Positions 1-8,418 of a DNA stretch of 64,000 nucleotides are shown one piece after another. A model generated the notes under the pieces. That model had not been told where the DNA came from and ran no database searches. It saw only the letters and a list, made by a program, of their open reading frames with translations. Made by a program: the position numbers and the translations under genes. Source of the DNA: CBDBIG01 sp965205845 [NCBI: bacterium] (GTDB lineage: Bacteria; SAR324); contig CBDBIG010000003.1 in the NCBI GenBank assembly GCA_965205845.1, forward strand, positions 620,001 to 684,000, read 5' to 3'. The stretch's first letter is position 1. The number at the start of each line of letters is the position of its first letter.

Positions 1-714
1 TCCAGAAATTCTCTTACTATCGGTATCAAGAGCTGCCATATCGCAGAACGTAATTGTCTGAGCCTTATTGGGAGGGCATTTAGGATTCACAGTGGCGAGG
101 TTTGAAATACTGACAAGTTGTTTATTGCCATCATGTTTCATCATTTTTTCATATCGCAATACAGACAAACTTCGATCTGCCTGCACTAATGCCTGCACAT
201 ATTGAAAAAGATTGTCTTCAATCTTCTCAAATACCTCCAGCATTTCCTCCTGCCGTGGGCGGGGCGGCAGCGGGAATTCCTGTCTAGCTAAAGTTTTCCA
301 TTTGATTGTCGGGGATAAAGAACCTTCTGAGATGGCAATCGCTCTGTTCATAAATAAACCTGACTGCATAAAAAATGGAAGAAACCCATGAATAATTAAA
401 TCTCCTTTAGGCCTAAGGACCATCCCATGGGCAGAAAAAATTCCATCAAATGGAGCAACCGCAACCCTTTTTAGATACGCGTTGCGTTTAGCAAAAAGAA
501 TATCTCCTTTCTTCATCTCGAGTTTCTGTCCCTTAAGGACAATATCGGCACCCCATTTGGAAATCCGGATGCTACCTGAGTCTAAGTGCTCCAGGCCAAT
601 ATATCGGTCACTATCCTCTGCTGTTGGGTTTACTCTTTTTGAAATTTGGTCTGCAACATCCCCAAATTTAACGATGCGCCAGCCTTCTGCTTTTTGTTTC
701 TTTGTTAACCGCAT
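1..714 (-). CDS. hsdS: Type I restriction-modification specificity subunit HsdS (partial, C-terminus off window)
   Basis: The frame starts with ATG at 714, six bases after the hsdM stop, and stays open for 238 codons to the left edge. HsdS gives the methylase and nuclease complex its DNA target through two target-recognition domains (TRDs). Residues 1-145 form TRD1, followed by the conserved linker with EFPLPPRPRQEEM and a helical spacer; TRD2 is only begun. The first 166 or so codons are identical to the plus-strand hsdS at 4270, and the remainder is unrelated. It follows two hsdM genes in the same direction, so this is probably the expressed hsdS, with hsdR expected further left. Family assignment is firm; that it is the active copy is inferred from position. 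Confidence 0.9.
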   Translation of the reverse strand, partial: MRLTKKQKAEGWRIVKFGDVADQISKRVNPTAEDSDRYIGLEHLDSGSIRISKWGADIVLKGQKLEMKKGDILFAKRNAYLKRVAVAPFDGIFSAHGMVLRPKGDLIIHGFLPFFMQSGLFMNRAIAISEGSLSPTIKWKTLARQEFPLPPRPRQEEMLEVFEKIEDNLFQYVQALVQADRSLSVLRYEKMMKHDGNKQLVSISNLATVNPKCPPNKAQTITFCDMAALDTDSKRISG

Positions 715-747
715 CGTCTCTTAGGCCTCATACCCCAATGCTTTCAA
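215..747 (-). repeat. Left arm of a perfect 533-bp inverted repeat (partner 4237-4769)
   Basis: I compared this arm base by base with the reverse complement of 4237-4769 and found no mismatch. It covers the last 27 bases of hsdM, the 6-base spacer, the hsdS start, all of TRD1, the central linker and about 30 bases beyond. The segment between the arms (748-4236) holds most of hsdM1, all of hsdM2 and their presumed promoter, so recombination across the arms would invert the expression unit. Confidence 0.95.
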
Positions 748-2208
748 GCTCTCGAACAGCTTGCTTGTTTGCTTTTTCAAAAGCGCGCGCGCGCTTTTCC
801 AATCCTCAATCGCAGCTTCCAAATCCTGTTCCTCGTCATCGGTGTCTTTGCCGTTTTTGGCCATGACATAAAGCGGGATCGACAGGTTGTATAAATTGTC
901 TTTGACCTCATCTAAATCGACCAAGCGCGCAATATCCGGGTGGTCTTCGGGCCCAAAATACGCCTCCAGGAGCTTCTCCAAATTATCGTCGGATAAAAAG
1001 CTGGTGGCCCGTTTGCGGGTGACTTCATGCACGCCGTTGACAAACACAATCTTGTTTTTGCGGTCTTTCGTTTTGTTCTGGCGCAAAACCACCACGCAGG
1101 ATTCCATCGGGCTGTTGTAAAACAGGTTTGGCCCCAGACCGATGACGGCCTCAATCAGGTCGCTGGCAATGACGCCTTTGCGGATGCCTTCTTCTTGATC
1201 GCGGAAGAGCACCCCATGCGGCCAAAGCATCGCAGCGCGGCCCGTTTTTGGGTTTAAGCTCTTCATAATATGCTGGAAAAAGGCATAGTCAGCGCAGCCC
1301 TGTGGCGGCACACCATGCATATTGCGTCCGTAAAGATCAGAGCCAAATGCCTTGCGATCCCATTTCTTGATGGAGTATGGCGGGTTGGCAAAAATCACAT
1401 CAAATTGCTGGAGCTTATCGTCGCGTGTGAATTTTGGCTCTTTTAGCGTATCACCACGCGCTATTTCAAATTCCTCAATATCGTGGAGGAGCATGTTCAT
1501 CTTGGCAATCGCCGAGGTGAGCAAGTTTACCTCTTGCCCGTAGAGTTTAACGTTGCGCCATTCACGGTCGCCTTTACGTAAATCTATGACGGCGTTCAGC
1601 AGCATGCCCCCGGTCCCACAGGTCGGGTCATAAGCCGTTTCACCCGGTTGAAGGCCGAGGATGCGCGTCATCAGGTGGACAACGGTGCGGTTGGTATAAA
1701 ACTCAGCAGCCGTATGGCCGGAATCATCTGCAAATTGCTTGATCAGATATTCATAGGCATTGCCCAGATCATCTTGTTCAATGTCTTTCACGCCAAGCGG
1801 GATTTGGCTGAAATGGTTGATCAACGATACCAGTAAGTGGTCCGGCAGACGCTCTTTGTTCGTCCATACGGCATCACCAAACACGCCATAAAGGCGTGGG
1901 TTGGATGTTTCGACGGCACCCAGGGCACCCTTTAAAACCTTGCCAACATCCTTGGTTGTGGATTGCACCACATTCCAGCAGGCATTGTCAGGAATGATAA
2001 AGCGGTGCTGTTCAGGCTTTTTGGCGATCTGGTCATCCTCATAAAGCGCAAGCGCTTTTGTATATTCTTCCTGATAGACATCATTCATGCGCTTGTAGAA
2101 CAGCAGCGGGAAGATGTATTGCTTGTAATCGGAGGCTTCAATTTGGCCGCGCAGCAAGACAGCTGCGCCCCAGAGTAAATCTTCCAGTTGTTTTTGGGTA
2201 ATGCTCAT
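721..2208 (-). CDS. hsdM: Type I restriction-modification methyltransferase subunit HsdM, copy 1
   Basis: This 495-residue protein is an N6-adenine DNA methyltransferase subunit that forms M2S1 with HsdS and transfers methyl groups from S-adenosylmethionine. Visible parts are an N-terminal helical domain with the family signature SDYKQYIFPLLFYKRMND, then EFYTNRTVVHLM, motif I DPTCGTGG near residue 194 and catalytic motif IV NPPY near 275. Its ATG overlaps the stop of the upstream hsdM by four bases (ATGA), so the two are translationally coupled. The 3' end belongs to the 533-bp inverted repeat. It is clearly a paralogue of its neighbour, not a recent copy. Confidence 0.95.
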   Translation of the reverse strand: MSITQKQLEDLLWGAAVLLRGQIEASDYKQYIFPLLFYKRMNDVYQEEYTKALALYEDDQIAKKPEQHRFIIPDNACWNVVQSTTKDVGKVLKGALGAVETSNPRLYGVFGDAVWTNKERLPDHLLVSLINHFSQIPLGVKDIEQDDLGNAYEYLIKQFADDSGHTAAEFYTNRTVVHLMTRILGLQPGETAYDPTCGTGGMLLNAVIDLRKGDREWRNVKLYGQEVNLLTSAIAKMNMLLHDIEEFEIARGDTLKEPKFTRDDKLQQFDVIFANPPYSIKKWDRKAFGSDLYGRNMHGVPPQGCADYAFFQHIMKSLNPKTGRAAMLWPHGVLFRDQEEGIRKGVIASDLIEAVIGLGPNLFYNSPMESCVVVLRQNKTKDRKNKIVFVNGVHEVTRKRATSFLSDDNLEKLLEAYFGPEDHPDIARLVDLDEVKDNLYNLSIPLYVMAKNGKDTDDEEQDLEAAIEDWKSARALLKKQTSKLFESLKALGYEA

Positions 2209-3701
2209 AGTTCGAAACCCTCCTTGGTCAGCAAAACCTCTAATTCATCTTCTGCCTGCTCAAGGTCGGCCAGTTTCCGTTTGAAGTCTTTCAGGGCTTC
2301 TTCAACCGTGAGCGTCTCTTCCTCAAGCGGCTTTTGCACGTAACGCGCAATGTTTAGGTTGAAGTCGTTTTCTTCAATTTCGCTGAGAGGAACCCATCGA
2401 CTGACACCTTCGATTTCTTCTGAAGCTTCATGCTGGCGTTTGTAAATGGCGTAAATTTCATCGGCTTGCGTTTCGCTCATGGTGTTTTGAGCGCGGCCTT
2501 TGGTATAAATTTCATCGGCATTGATGAATAAGACTTCTTTACGTTTCAGCGTTTTTTGATCTTTACGAAGGACGATTACACAGGCGGATATGCCAGTACC
2601 GTAGAACAGGTTTTTTGCCAGCCCAATCACACATTCCAAAGTACCATTCCTGATAAGCGCCTCGCGGATTTTGGCTTCTGAACTGCCCCTAAATAGCACG
2701 CCATGTGGCACAACCATGGCCATCCGGCCAGTATCGTCGCGCATGGATGAATACATGTGCATGACCCATGCAAAATCGCCGTTTTTCTTGGGCGCAATAC
2801 CATAAACATGGCGGTTATATTGATCGGCACTCCAGCTGTCGTGTCCCCAGTCTTCAAGACTGAATGGAGGGTTCGCGATCACGCAGTCGAATGTCTCCAG
2901 CGTGTCGCCATTTGTGAATTTAGGATCGCGCAGCGTATCACTGCGAATGATCTCAAAATCTTCCATACCATGCAAAAACAGGTTCATACGGGCGATGGCT
3001 TCGGTTGTAAGGTTTTTCTCCTGACCTTTGAGCTTCAACAATCTTGGGTCTTCGCCGCGTTCTTGAACGTGGTGAATGGTCTCGAGCAACATACCGCCAG
3101 TACCGCAGGCCGGGTCATAAACAACGTCATTAGCTTTGGGATCAAGGACATTCACCATCAGCCGAACAACTGTCCGTGGCGTATAGAATTCGCCCGCTTT
3201 TTTGTTGGCTTTGTCGGCAAATTTTTTGATCAGATATTCATACGCCCGGCCCATATCATCATCACGGACATCCTTCAAGCCCATTGGAATCTGGTGGAAG
3301 TGGTTTAACAATTCCGTGATCAGGCTATCAGGCAGTCTGTCCTTATTGGTCCAAGGCGCATCACCGAATATGCCATACAAGTGCAGATTGGCTTGCTCGA
3401 CGCATCGGAAGGCACTTTGCAGGGCTTTCCCGACATCTTTCGTGGTCGCCAGCACATCACTCCAACGCCAACCTTTGGGAATTTGAATCCGGTGCTGCTC
3501 AGGGGCATGGGCAAGATCTGCATCACCATAAAGTTCGAGCGCCTCTTCAAACTCCTCGTTGTAGACATCGTTAATCCGCTTAAAAAATAGGATTGGGAAG
3601 ATATAGGTTTTGTAATCGGACGCGTCGATGGGGCCGGTAATAATATGCGCGGCCATCCAGAGTTGGTGCTCGAATTCTTTGAGGGATAGCCTTTTATGCA
3701 T
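2205..3701 (-). CDS. hsdM: Type I restriction-modification methyltransferase subunit HsdM, copy 2 (upstream gene)
   Basis: A second full HsdM of 498 residues from the ATG at 3701, which has AAGGTG at good spacing; the frame extends to an ATG at 3791 but that would add 30 atypical residues. It has EFYTPRTVVRLM, motif I DPACGTGG near residue 196 and motif IV NPPF near 277, so both catalytic motifs are intact. It is the first gene of the minus-strand hsdM2-hsdM1-hsdS unit. The two proteins are similar over their whole length yet diverged, so they could form a mixed M1M2S complex or serve different S subunits. Only the family is certain. Confidence 0.93.
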   Translation of the reverse strand: MHKRLSLKEFEHQLWMAAHIITGPIDASDYKTYIFPILFFKRINDVYNEEFEEALELYGDADLAHAPEQHRIQIPKGWRWSDVLATTKDVGKALQSAFRCVEQANLHLYGIFGDAPWTNKDRLPDSLITELLNHFHQIPMGLKDVRDDDMGRAYEYLIKKFADKANKKAGEFYTPRTVVRLMVNVLDPKANDVVYDPACGTGGMLLETIHHVQERGEDPRLLKLKGQEKNLTTEAIARMNLFLHGMEDFEIIRSDTLRDPKFTNGDTLETFDCVIANPPFSLEDWGHDSWSADQYNRHVYGIAPKKNGDFAWVMHMYSSMRDDTGRMAMVVPHGVLFRGSSEAKIREALIRNGTLECVIGLAKNLFYGTGISACVIVLRKDQKTLKRKEVLFINADEIYTKGRAQNTMSETQADEIYAIYKRQHEASEEIEGVSRWVPLSEIEENDFNLNIARYVQKPLEEETLTVEEALKDFKRKLADLEQAEDELEVLLTKEGFEL

Positions 3702-4206
3702 CCATTTCACCTTAATAGTATCTTTAGTCTCTCCTGCTCCGATATTCAGCAGAACTATGTTGCCCTTCCAAAACCGCCCGGTAAATCCCATGATATCCCG
3801 CTATATCCTTAGTGGTGTAAAAGCATGGGGACGGGGACGCTCTGTTCCACGCTGCTTTAAGGTTGTAGTATGTGCGTGGTAAACACCTGGCGAGTCACGC
3901 GTTGAATCGAGGCACCTAGTTGATTTTAAGCGGGTATCGATGTTTTGATAGCCGCAGATCGATTTGGGCAATATTTTGAATGGCACTTTGCCCTCGGGCA
4001 GCGAGGGATGCGATGAGCAATGCCATGCCTGAATGCAACACTGCTTTTTTAAATACCCCCTTGTGCCAGCCTAAAAATAAAAAAAGCGGCCCCGTGCCCT
4101 TAAGGGCGCTACCTTTAAAAAACCATTCATGGGGGAGTACTGTGCCCTTTGACGACTCATTTTTGCAACCGTCGAAAAGCAAAATCCTGTTTTATAGTTT
4201 GATAAT
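3702..4206. promoter_or_regulatory. Intergenic region upstream of the hsdM pair, presumed promoter region
   Basis: I see no convincing gene here. The region must hold the promoter for the leftward hsdM2-hsdM1-hsdS unit and lies inside the invertible segment, so promoter and hsdM genes would flip together. It contains a 12-bp perfect palindrome GCCCTTAAGGGC at 4096-4107. It also has ATCCCGCTATAT followed by AAGCATGGGGACGGG (about 3795-3835), a combination that recurs at about 47713-47765. No promoter hexamers stand out clearly. Confidence 0.45.
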
Positions 4207-4331
4207 ATCTGCCGCGTGAGGCGCAAGATGTGCTGATTGAAAGCATTGGGGTATGAGGCCTAAGAGACGATGCGGTTAACAAAGAAACAAAAAGCAGAAG
4301 GCTGGCGCATCGTTAAATTTGGGGATGTTGC
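4207..4331 (+). repeat. 125-bp direct repeat, first copy (second copy 5517-5641)
   Basis: The repeat is made of codons 33-47 of hsdR fused in the wrong context to the last 24-27 bases of hsdM, then the hsdM-hsdS spacer and the first 21 codons of hsdS. The join of hsdR to hsdM lies at TTGAAAGC, a short sequence present in both genes. It shows that the plus-strand cassettes were built from pieces of the hsdM-hsdS-hsdR operon. The period between copies is 1310 bp. Confidence 0.9.
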
Positions 4332-4769
4332 AGACCAAATTTCAAAAAGAGTAAACCCAACAGCAGAGGATAGTGACCGATATATTGGCCTGGAGCACTT
4401 AGACTCAGGTAGCATCCGGATTTCCAAATGGGGTGCCGATATTGTCCTTAAGGGACAGAAACTCGAGATGAAGAAAGGAGATATTCTTTTTGCTAAACGC
4501 AACGCGTATCTAAAAAGGGTTGCGGTTGCTCCATTTGATGGAATTTTTTCTGCCCATGGGATGGTCCTTAGGCCTAAAGGAGATTTAATTATTCATGGGT
4601 TTCTTCCATTTTTTATGCAGTCAGGTTTATTTATGAACAGAGCGATTGCCATCTCAGAAGGTTCTTTATCCCCGACAATCAAATGGAAAACTTTAGCTAG
4701 ACAGGAATTCCCGCTGCCGCCCCGCCCACGGCAGGAGGAAATGCTGGAGGTATTTGAGAAGATTGAAGA
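4237..4769 (+). repeat. Right arm of the 533-bp inverted repeat (partner 215-747)
   Basis: This arm is identical to the reverse complement of 215-747. At the outer ends of the arms identity stops abruptly: GATTGAAAGC here against GCTTGAAAGC in hsdM at one side, and GAAGATCAAC against GAAGACAATC at the other. Its presence at the head of the plus-strand cassette array lets the hsdM pair be joined to either hsdS set by inversion. Confidence 0.95.
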
Positions 4770-5433
4770 TCAACTGTTTTCGCATGAGGAAAGCATAGAA
4801 GCTGCACAACAATGCAAGAGATCAATTTCCTTTGAACATAGCAGTGATGATTTTATGAAAAAAAGAGTGTCTGAAATCTGCACAAAAGTGACAAGCGGAG
4901 GTACTCCAAGCCGATCAAAGAAAGAGTACTACAATGGAGATATTTTGTGGATTAAAACTCAAGAGCTTAATGATTACTACATAACTGATACTGAAGAAAA
5001 GATAACAGAATTGGGATTGAATAATTCATCCGCGAAGTTGTTTGAAAAAGATACTGTTTTAATGGCTATGTATGGAGCTACAGTTGGAAAGCTAGGTATT
5101 CTGGCTAAGAGTGCGACATCCAATCAAGCCTGTTGTGCCATGATTCTCAATCAGGAAATAATGTTACCTGAATATCTTTATCACAGTTTATTAAACATGC
5201 GTTCTTACTTAAAAAACATTGCAACTGGGGCTGCACAAAAAAATATTAGCAATAAAATTATTTCTAATCTTGAGATTCCTTGCCCCTCTATTGAGGAGCA
5301 AGAGAGGTTTATTAATGCAATAAAGTATTTTGATGAACTGATCATATTAAGTCAAAAGAAAATGACGCACTTAAATCAGATAAAAAGAAAGATGATATCA
5401 GATATCTTAAGGAGGCAGCATGAGCGGATTTAA
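4270..5433 (+). CDS. hsdS: Type I restriction-modification specificity subunit HsdS, second copy
   Basis: A complete HsdS of 387 residues. TRD1 (1-145) is identical to that of the left-edge hsdS. The central linker EFPLPPRPRQEE lies at 145-156, and TRD2 (about 195-370) is unlike the other two copies, with the usual TSGGTPSR and GAAQKNISNKI elements. The end LRRQHERI overlaps the following hsdR start by 14 bases. No hsdM stands upstream in the same direction (only the hsdM 3' end), so in the present orientation it is probably silent. It would be placed directly behind the hsdM genes by inversion across the 533-bp repeats. Confidence 0.93.
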   Translation: MRLTKKQKAEGWRIVKFGDVADQISKRVNPTAEDSDRYIGLEHLDSGSIRISKWGADIVLKGQKLEMKKGDILFAKRNAYLKRVAVAPFDGIFSAHGMVLRPKGDLIIHGFLPFFMQSGLFMNRAIAISEGSLSPTIKWKTLARQEFPLPPRPRQEEMLEVFEKIEDQLFSHEESIEAAQQCKRSISFEHSSDDFMKKRVSEICTKVTSGGTPSRSKKEYYNGDILWIKTQELNDYYITDTEEKITELGLNNSSAKLFEKDTVLMAMYGATVGKLGILAKSATSNQACCAMILNQEIMLPEYLYHSLLNMRSYLKNIATGAAQKNISNKIISNLEIPCPSIEEQERFINAIKYFDELIILSQKKMTHLNQIKRKMISDILRRQHERI

Positions 5434-5517
5434 CGAAGCCAATACGATCGAAAAAGCCATCGGCGACCGTCTGTCTGCATTGCCGGGGCTGAAATGGACC
5501 CTTGTGCGTGGGGCTGA
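5405..5517 (+). repeat. 113-bp direct repeat (second copy 6745-6857): hsdS end plus hsdR start
   Basis: The two copies differ by one base (G at 5465, A at 6805). They span the hsdS 3' end with its AAGGAGG ribosome-binding site and the first 32 codons of hsdR. Together with the 125-bp repeat they bracket each hsdS cassette with homology on both sides, as expected for recombination arms. Confidence 0.92.
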
Positions 5518-5566
5518 TCTGCCGCGTGAGGCGCAAGATGTGCTGATTGAAAGCATTGGGGTATGA
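5420..5566 (+). pseudogene. hsdR: Truncated start of HsdR (type I restriction subunit), 48 codons
   Basis: The ATG at 5420 follows AAGGAGG closely and overlaps the hsdS end. The product would read SGFNEANTIEKAIGDRL, then WTLVRGADLPREAQDVLIES; I recognise the N-terminus of type I restriction subunit R (which normally runs to about 1000 residues). After codon 47 the frame enters the hsdM 3' end and stops at TGA 5564-5566. It cannot provide nuclease or translocase activity. It is most likely a homology arm left by cassette duplication. Confidence 0.85.
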
Positions 5567-5579
5567 GGCCTAAGAGACG

Positions 5580-6773
5580 ATGCGGTTAACAAAGAAACAA
5601 AAAGCAGAAGGCTGGCGCATCGTTAAATTTGGGGATGTTGCGCAAGAAATCAAAGCCAGCACAAAAGACCCACCCTCCGAGGGGATTGAGTTCTATATCG
5701 GGCTGGAACATATCGATCCAAAATCCCTGCGACTGGCACGCTGGGGATCAATCGCCGAGGATAGTCCAGCATTCACAAAGAAATTCAGCGCCGGTGACAT
5801 TTTATTTGGCCGCCGCCGCGCTTATTTGAAAAAGGCTGCCGTGGCTGATTTTGACGGCATATGCTCTGGCGATATTATTGTGATTGCGCCCAAAGGCGAT
5901 GCGCTTGTACAAGACCTTTTGCCGTTTATCGTGCAATCCAAGCCGTTTTTTGACTGGGCCGTAAAACATTCCGCTGGCGGTCTATCTCCACGTACAAAGT
6001 TCAAATCACTGGCCGAGTTTGAATTCCCGCTGCCGCCCCGCCCACGGCAGGAGGAGATTTTAAAATTACTACAACGAATAGAGGATGTGCGAAAAAACAA
6101 TAACGATAGGCAAATAAATTTTACTCAAGTGAAAAGGGCTGTAATTCAAAATATCCTTAAATCGGATTATAAGAATATGTCACTGCGAGAAGTTTCTGAC
6201 GTCATCGCAAGTCCTGTAAACAAAAAATCTGTCAAAGGTGAACCCCCTGTTCAACTATGCAATTACATGGACGTTTATTCGAATAATAAAATCCATAGCC
6301 AAATACCCTTTATGCAGGCTACTGCATCGGTGAGTGAAATATCACGATTTACCCTTCAAAAAGGTGATGTGGTTATAACAAAAGACTCTGAAGATCCTTA
6401 TGATATTGCTGTTCCGTCATTCATCTCTGAAGAAGTCAAAAATCTAGTATGCGGCTATCATTTGGTGATTTTGAGACCAAAAAACAATTTGATTGAAGGA
6501 AGATATTTATTTCATCTTCTAAATAGCCATTGGTCGAGGCATAGGTTTTACTGTTATGCACAAGGAACAACTCGATATGGCATCGTATCTGATGCCTACG
6601 ATAAAATTAAAATTCCTATCCCTCATTTAGATAAACAATGTGTTTGTGCTGATATTTTAGATGCACTTAATGATCAGTTCGAAATTGTTAGCAATAGAGA
6701 TAATGTTTACAGATCAATCCAGAGAAAAATTATAAATAAAATATTCTTAAGGAGGCAGCATGAGCGGATTTAA
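5580..6773 (+). CDS. hsdS: Type I restriction-modification specificity subunit HsdS, third copy
   Basis: A complete 397-residue HsdS. Only the first 21 codons, a 35-bp core at 6021-6055 coding for EFPLPPRPRQEE, and the last codons (LRRQHERI) match the copy at 4270. TRD1 (about 22-147) and TRD2 (about 195-380) are both different. It lacks its own hsdM and is followed by another broken hsdR start, so it appears to be a silent store of two further recognition modules. The shared 5', middle and 3' blocks could let half-genes be exchanged separately. Confidence 0.92.
   Translation: MRLTKKQKAEGWRIVKFGDVAQEIKASTKDPPSEGIEFYIGLEHIDPKSLRLARWGSIAEDSPAFTKKFSAGDILFGRRRAYLKKAAVADFDGICSGDIIVIAPKGDALVQDLLPFIVQSKPFFDWAVKHSAGGLSPRTKFKSLAEFEFPLPPRPRQEEILKLLQRIEDVRKNNNDRQINFTQVKRAVIQNILKSDYKNMSLREVSDVIASPVNKKSVKGEPPVQLCNYMDVYSNNKIHSQIPFMQATASVSEISRFTLQKGDVVITKDSEDPYDIAVPSFISEEVKNLVCGYHLVILRPKNNLIEGRYLFHLLNSHWSRHRFYCYAQGTTRYGIVSDAYDKIKIPIPHLDKQCVCADILDALNDQFEIVSNRDNVYRSIQRKIINKIFLRRQHERI
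6021..6055 (+). repeat. 35-bp hsdS central core shared by all three hsdS copies
   Basis: The same 35 bases occur at 4705-4739 and, reversed, at 246-280. They encode the linker between the two TRDs. Flanking sequence differs between the third copy and the other two, so this core could act as a crossover point for exchanging single TRDs. Confidence 0.85.
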
Positions 6774-6918
6774 CGAAGCCAATACGATCGAAAAAGCCAT
6801 CGGCAACCGTCTGTCTGCATTGCCGGGGCTGAAATGGACCCTTGTGCGTGGGGCTGAAAAGTACACTATTAGATGGTGGTCCCTCGTGCATCATGTAAAT
6901 TTATCCGCCATTTTTTAA
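6760..6918 (+). pseudogene. hsdR: Second truncated HsdR start, 32 hsdR codons then unrelated sequence
   Basis: It repeats the hsdR N-terminus with one change (Asp16 to Asn). After GGGGCTGA at 6857 the homology ends, and the frame runs through 20 unrelated codons to TAA at 6916-6918. Position 6857 is therefore the right border of the hsd cassette array. No functional restriction subunit is encoded on this side. Confidence 0.85.
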
Positions 6919-7006
6919 TCCGGGTTGCTTGTCCTACAATTTACTGCTCTTGGCAGAAAAACCACTTCCACGAACTCCTGCCTAAAAACGGGGGATCATC
7001 AAGAAT

Positions 7007-8224
7007 ATGTCATCGCCCAATCAAATTTTCCACGTCAATTTTTGGAAACTTTTTGCAGGGTTGCATTTGTTCATGCTGAACATGAGCATTTTTAATCTCC
7101 TGCCTTACTACCTTGAATTGCGCGGTGCATCGCCCTCATTTTATGGACAAGTGGCAGGCTCGATGGGAGTCTCGAACGTAATCGCGTTGGCACTGTTTAG
7201 CCAGTATGCCGATGTATTTAGCCGTAAGCGGGCGGTTGCACAGTATTTTTTGAGCACACTGGCGGGGAATGCCTTGGCTTTGTGGGCCCTCAATCAACCT
7301 TCCTTAAATTGGTATGTGGGGGTGCGCTTACTGCATGGGGTTTTTATGGGGCTGGGGTTTCCCTTGGTGTTTAGTTGGGTTGTGGATTTATGCCCTCCAC
7401 AGCGCAAGCAGGTCGCGTTGGCTTGGTTTGGCATTGCAGGCATTGTGGCCAATTCGCTGGGACCTTTTTTGGCAGAATTGGTGCTAAATTCACAGGCAAA
7501 TCCACAAGACCCAAAAGCTTGGAAAGCGGTGTTTGCCATGGCCACCGTGTTTCAAGTTTCCGGTTTTGTGTGCTGGATGAGCACTAAAAACTCCCACCCC
7601 ATCAAACATCAGCCCCCACAAGCAACCCCCGCGGCCAGCTTGCTTGCTTTAATCAAGCAGCAACCCGTGTTGCTCATGTTGTTGACCTCGGCTGGGTTTG
7701 GAGGCATGTTTGGTACAGTAATGTCCTTTAGCAAAAATTACATTAGCCAGCTGGGCTTAAGGTATGTAAGTTTGCTGCTGTGGGCTTATACGGTAGGTGC
7801 GTTAAGCAGTCGGGTATTTATTCAGCCAATCAGTACCTACATTCCGCAAAAGCATTTGGCACCGTTCGCTTTGGGTGCCATGGGGTGTTCTTTTGTGATG
7901 CTGGCAGCAGCCGAAGGTTACGGGGGCTTAGGTGCAAGCGGGTTTTTATACGGTCTAAGCCATGGCGTATTGTATCCTGTGCTGTTTGCAGCCTTTCTCG
8001 ATTCTCAAAAAACCAATGAAGCTGGGCGGGCTGCCACCTTGTTTCAAGGAGGGTTTTCGGTGGGGTGGGGCGGGTTTCCCCTTTTTGGAGGCAGTGTGAT
8101 TCGCCTTGCAGGTTTTGCTTGGCTTTTTGGTATATTGGGGTTGTTTGGTTTTGTCTGCATTTTGCTGGTGTATCGAGCGCAAAAAGTGTTAGAAAAGGAG
8201 CAAATTCGCCAAGCCCAAGTTTAA
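7007..8224 (+). CDS. Major facilitator superfamily transporter
   Basis: A 405-residue polytopic membrane protein with about 11-12 hydrophobic segments. The loop after the second segment has QYADVFSRKRAV, the MFS motif A position. The middle (about 190-215) is a hydrophilic loop rich in Pro and Gln, as expected between the six-helix halves. Charged residues are few and no substrate signature is evident, so the transported compound is unknown. It starts 150 bases past the hsd array and seems unrelated to it. Confidence 0.85.
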   Translation: MSSPNQIFHVNFWKLFAGLHLFMLNMSIFNLLPYYLELRGASPSFYGQVAGSMGVSNVIALALFSQYADVFSRKRAVAQYFLSTLAGNALALWALNQPSLNWYVGVRLLHGVFMGLGFPLVFSWVVDLCPPQRKQVALAWFGIAGIVANSLGPFLAELVLNSQANPQDPKAWKAVFAMATVFQVSGFVCWMSTKNSHPIKHQPPQATPAASLLALIKQQPVLLMLLTSAGFGGMFGTVMSFSKNYISQLGLRYVSLLLWAYTVGALSSRVFIQPISTYIPQKHLAPFALGAMGCSFVMLAAAEGYGGLGASGFLYGLSHGVLYPVLFAAFLDSQKTNEAGRAATLFQGGFSVGWGGFPLFGGSVIRLAGFAWLFGILGLFGFVCILLVYRAQKVLEKEQIRQAQV

Positions 8225-8296
8225 AAATTACAAAGCCATGGTTAATGCGTAAAGGGATTTGGTTTTTGGCTATGGTGGTTAAACTCACTCCGACGG

Positions 8297-8418
8297 GTGG
8301 GGCTGCTCGGTGGTTTTTGTTTCCAGTTTGCCTTAGCTTACAAGGCTAAAGGGTTTGCGCTGCGTGTGCCCCTCATGAGTGGGGCTGCTCGGTGGTTTTG
8401 TTTCCAGTTTGCCTTAGC
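8297..8418 (+). repeat. Imperfect direct repeat of about 41 bp, two copies, in the 8225-8533 gap
   Basis: Copies at 8297-8337 and 8379-8418 share GTGGGGCTGCTCGGTGG and TTTCCAGTTTGCCTTAGC and differ by one T. They lie between the MFS gene and the LarA-like gene. The rest of the 8225-8533 interval holds nothing else I recognise. Confidence 0.8.

Noticed and set aside
3702-3791. HsdM copy 2 start at ATG 3791
   Set aside because: It would add 30 residues absent from the other HsdM; the ATG at 3701 has a good AAGGTG ribosome-binding site.
5420-6918. Truncated HsdR starts as real small proteins
   Set aside because: They are exact pieces of the HsdR N-terminus ending in unrelated or out-of-context codons, which fits recombination arms better.
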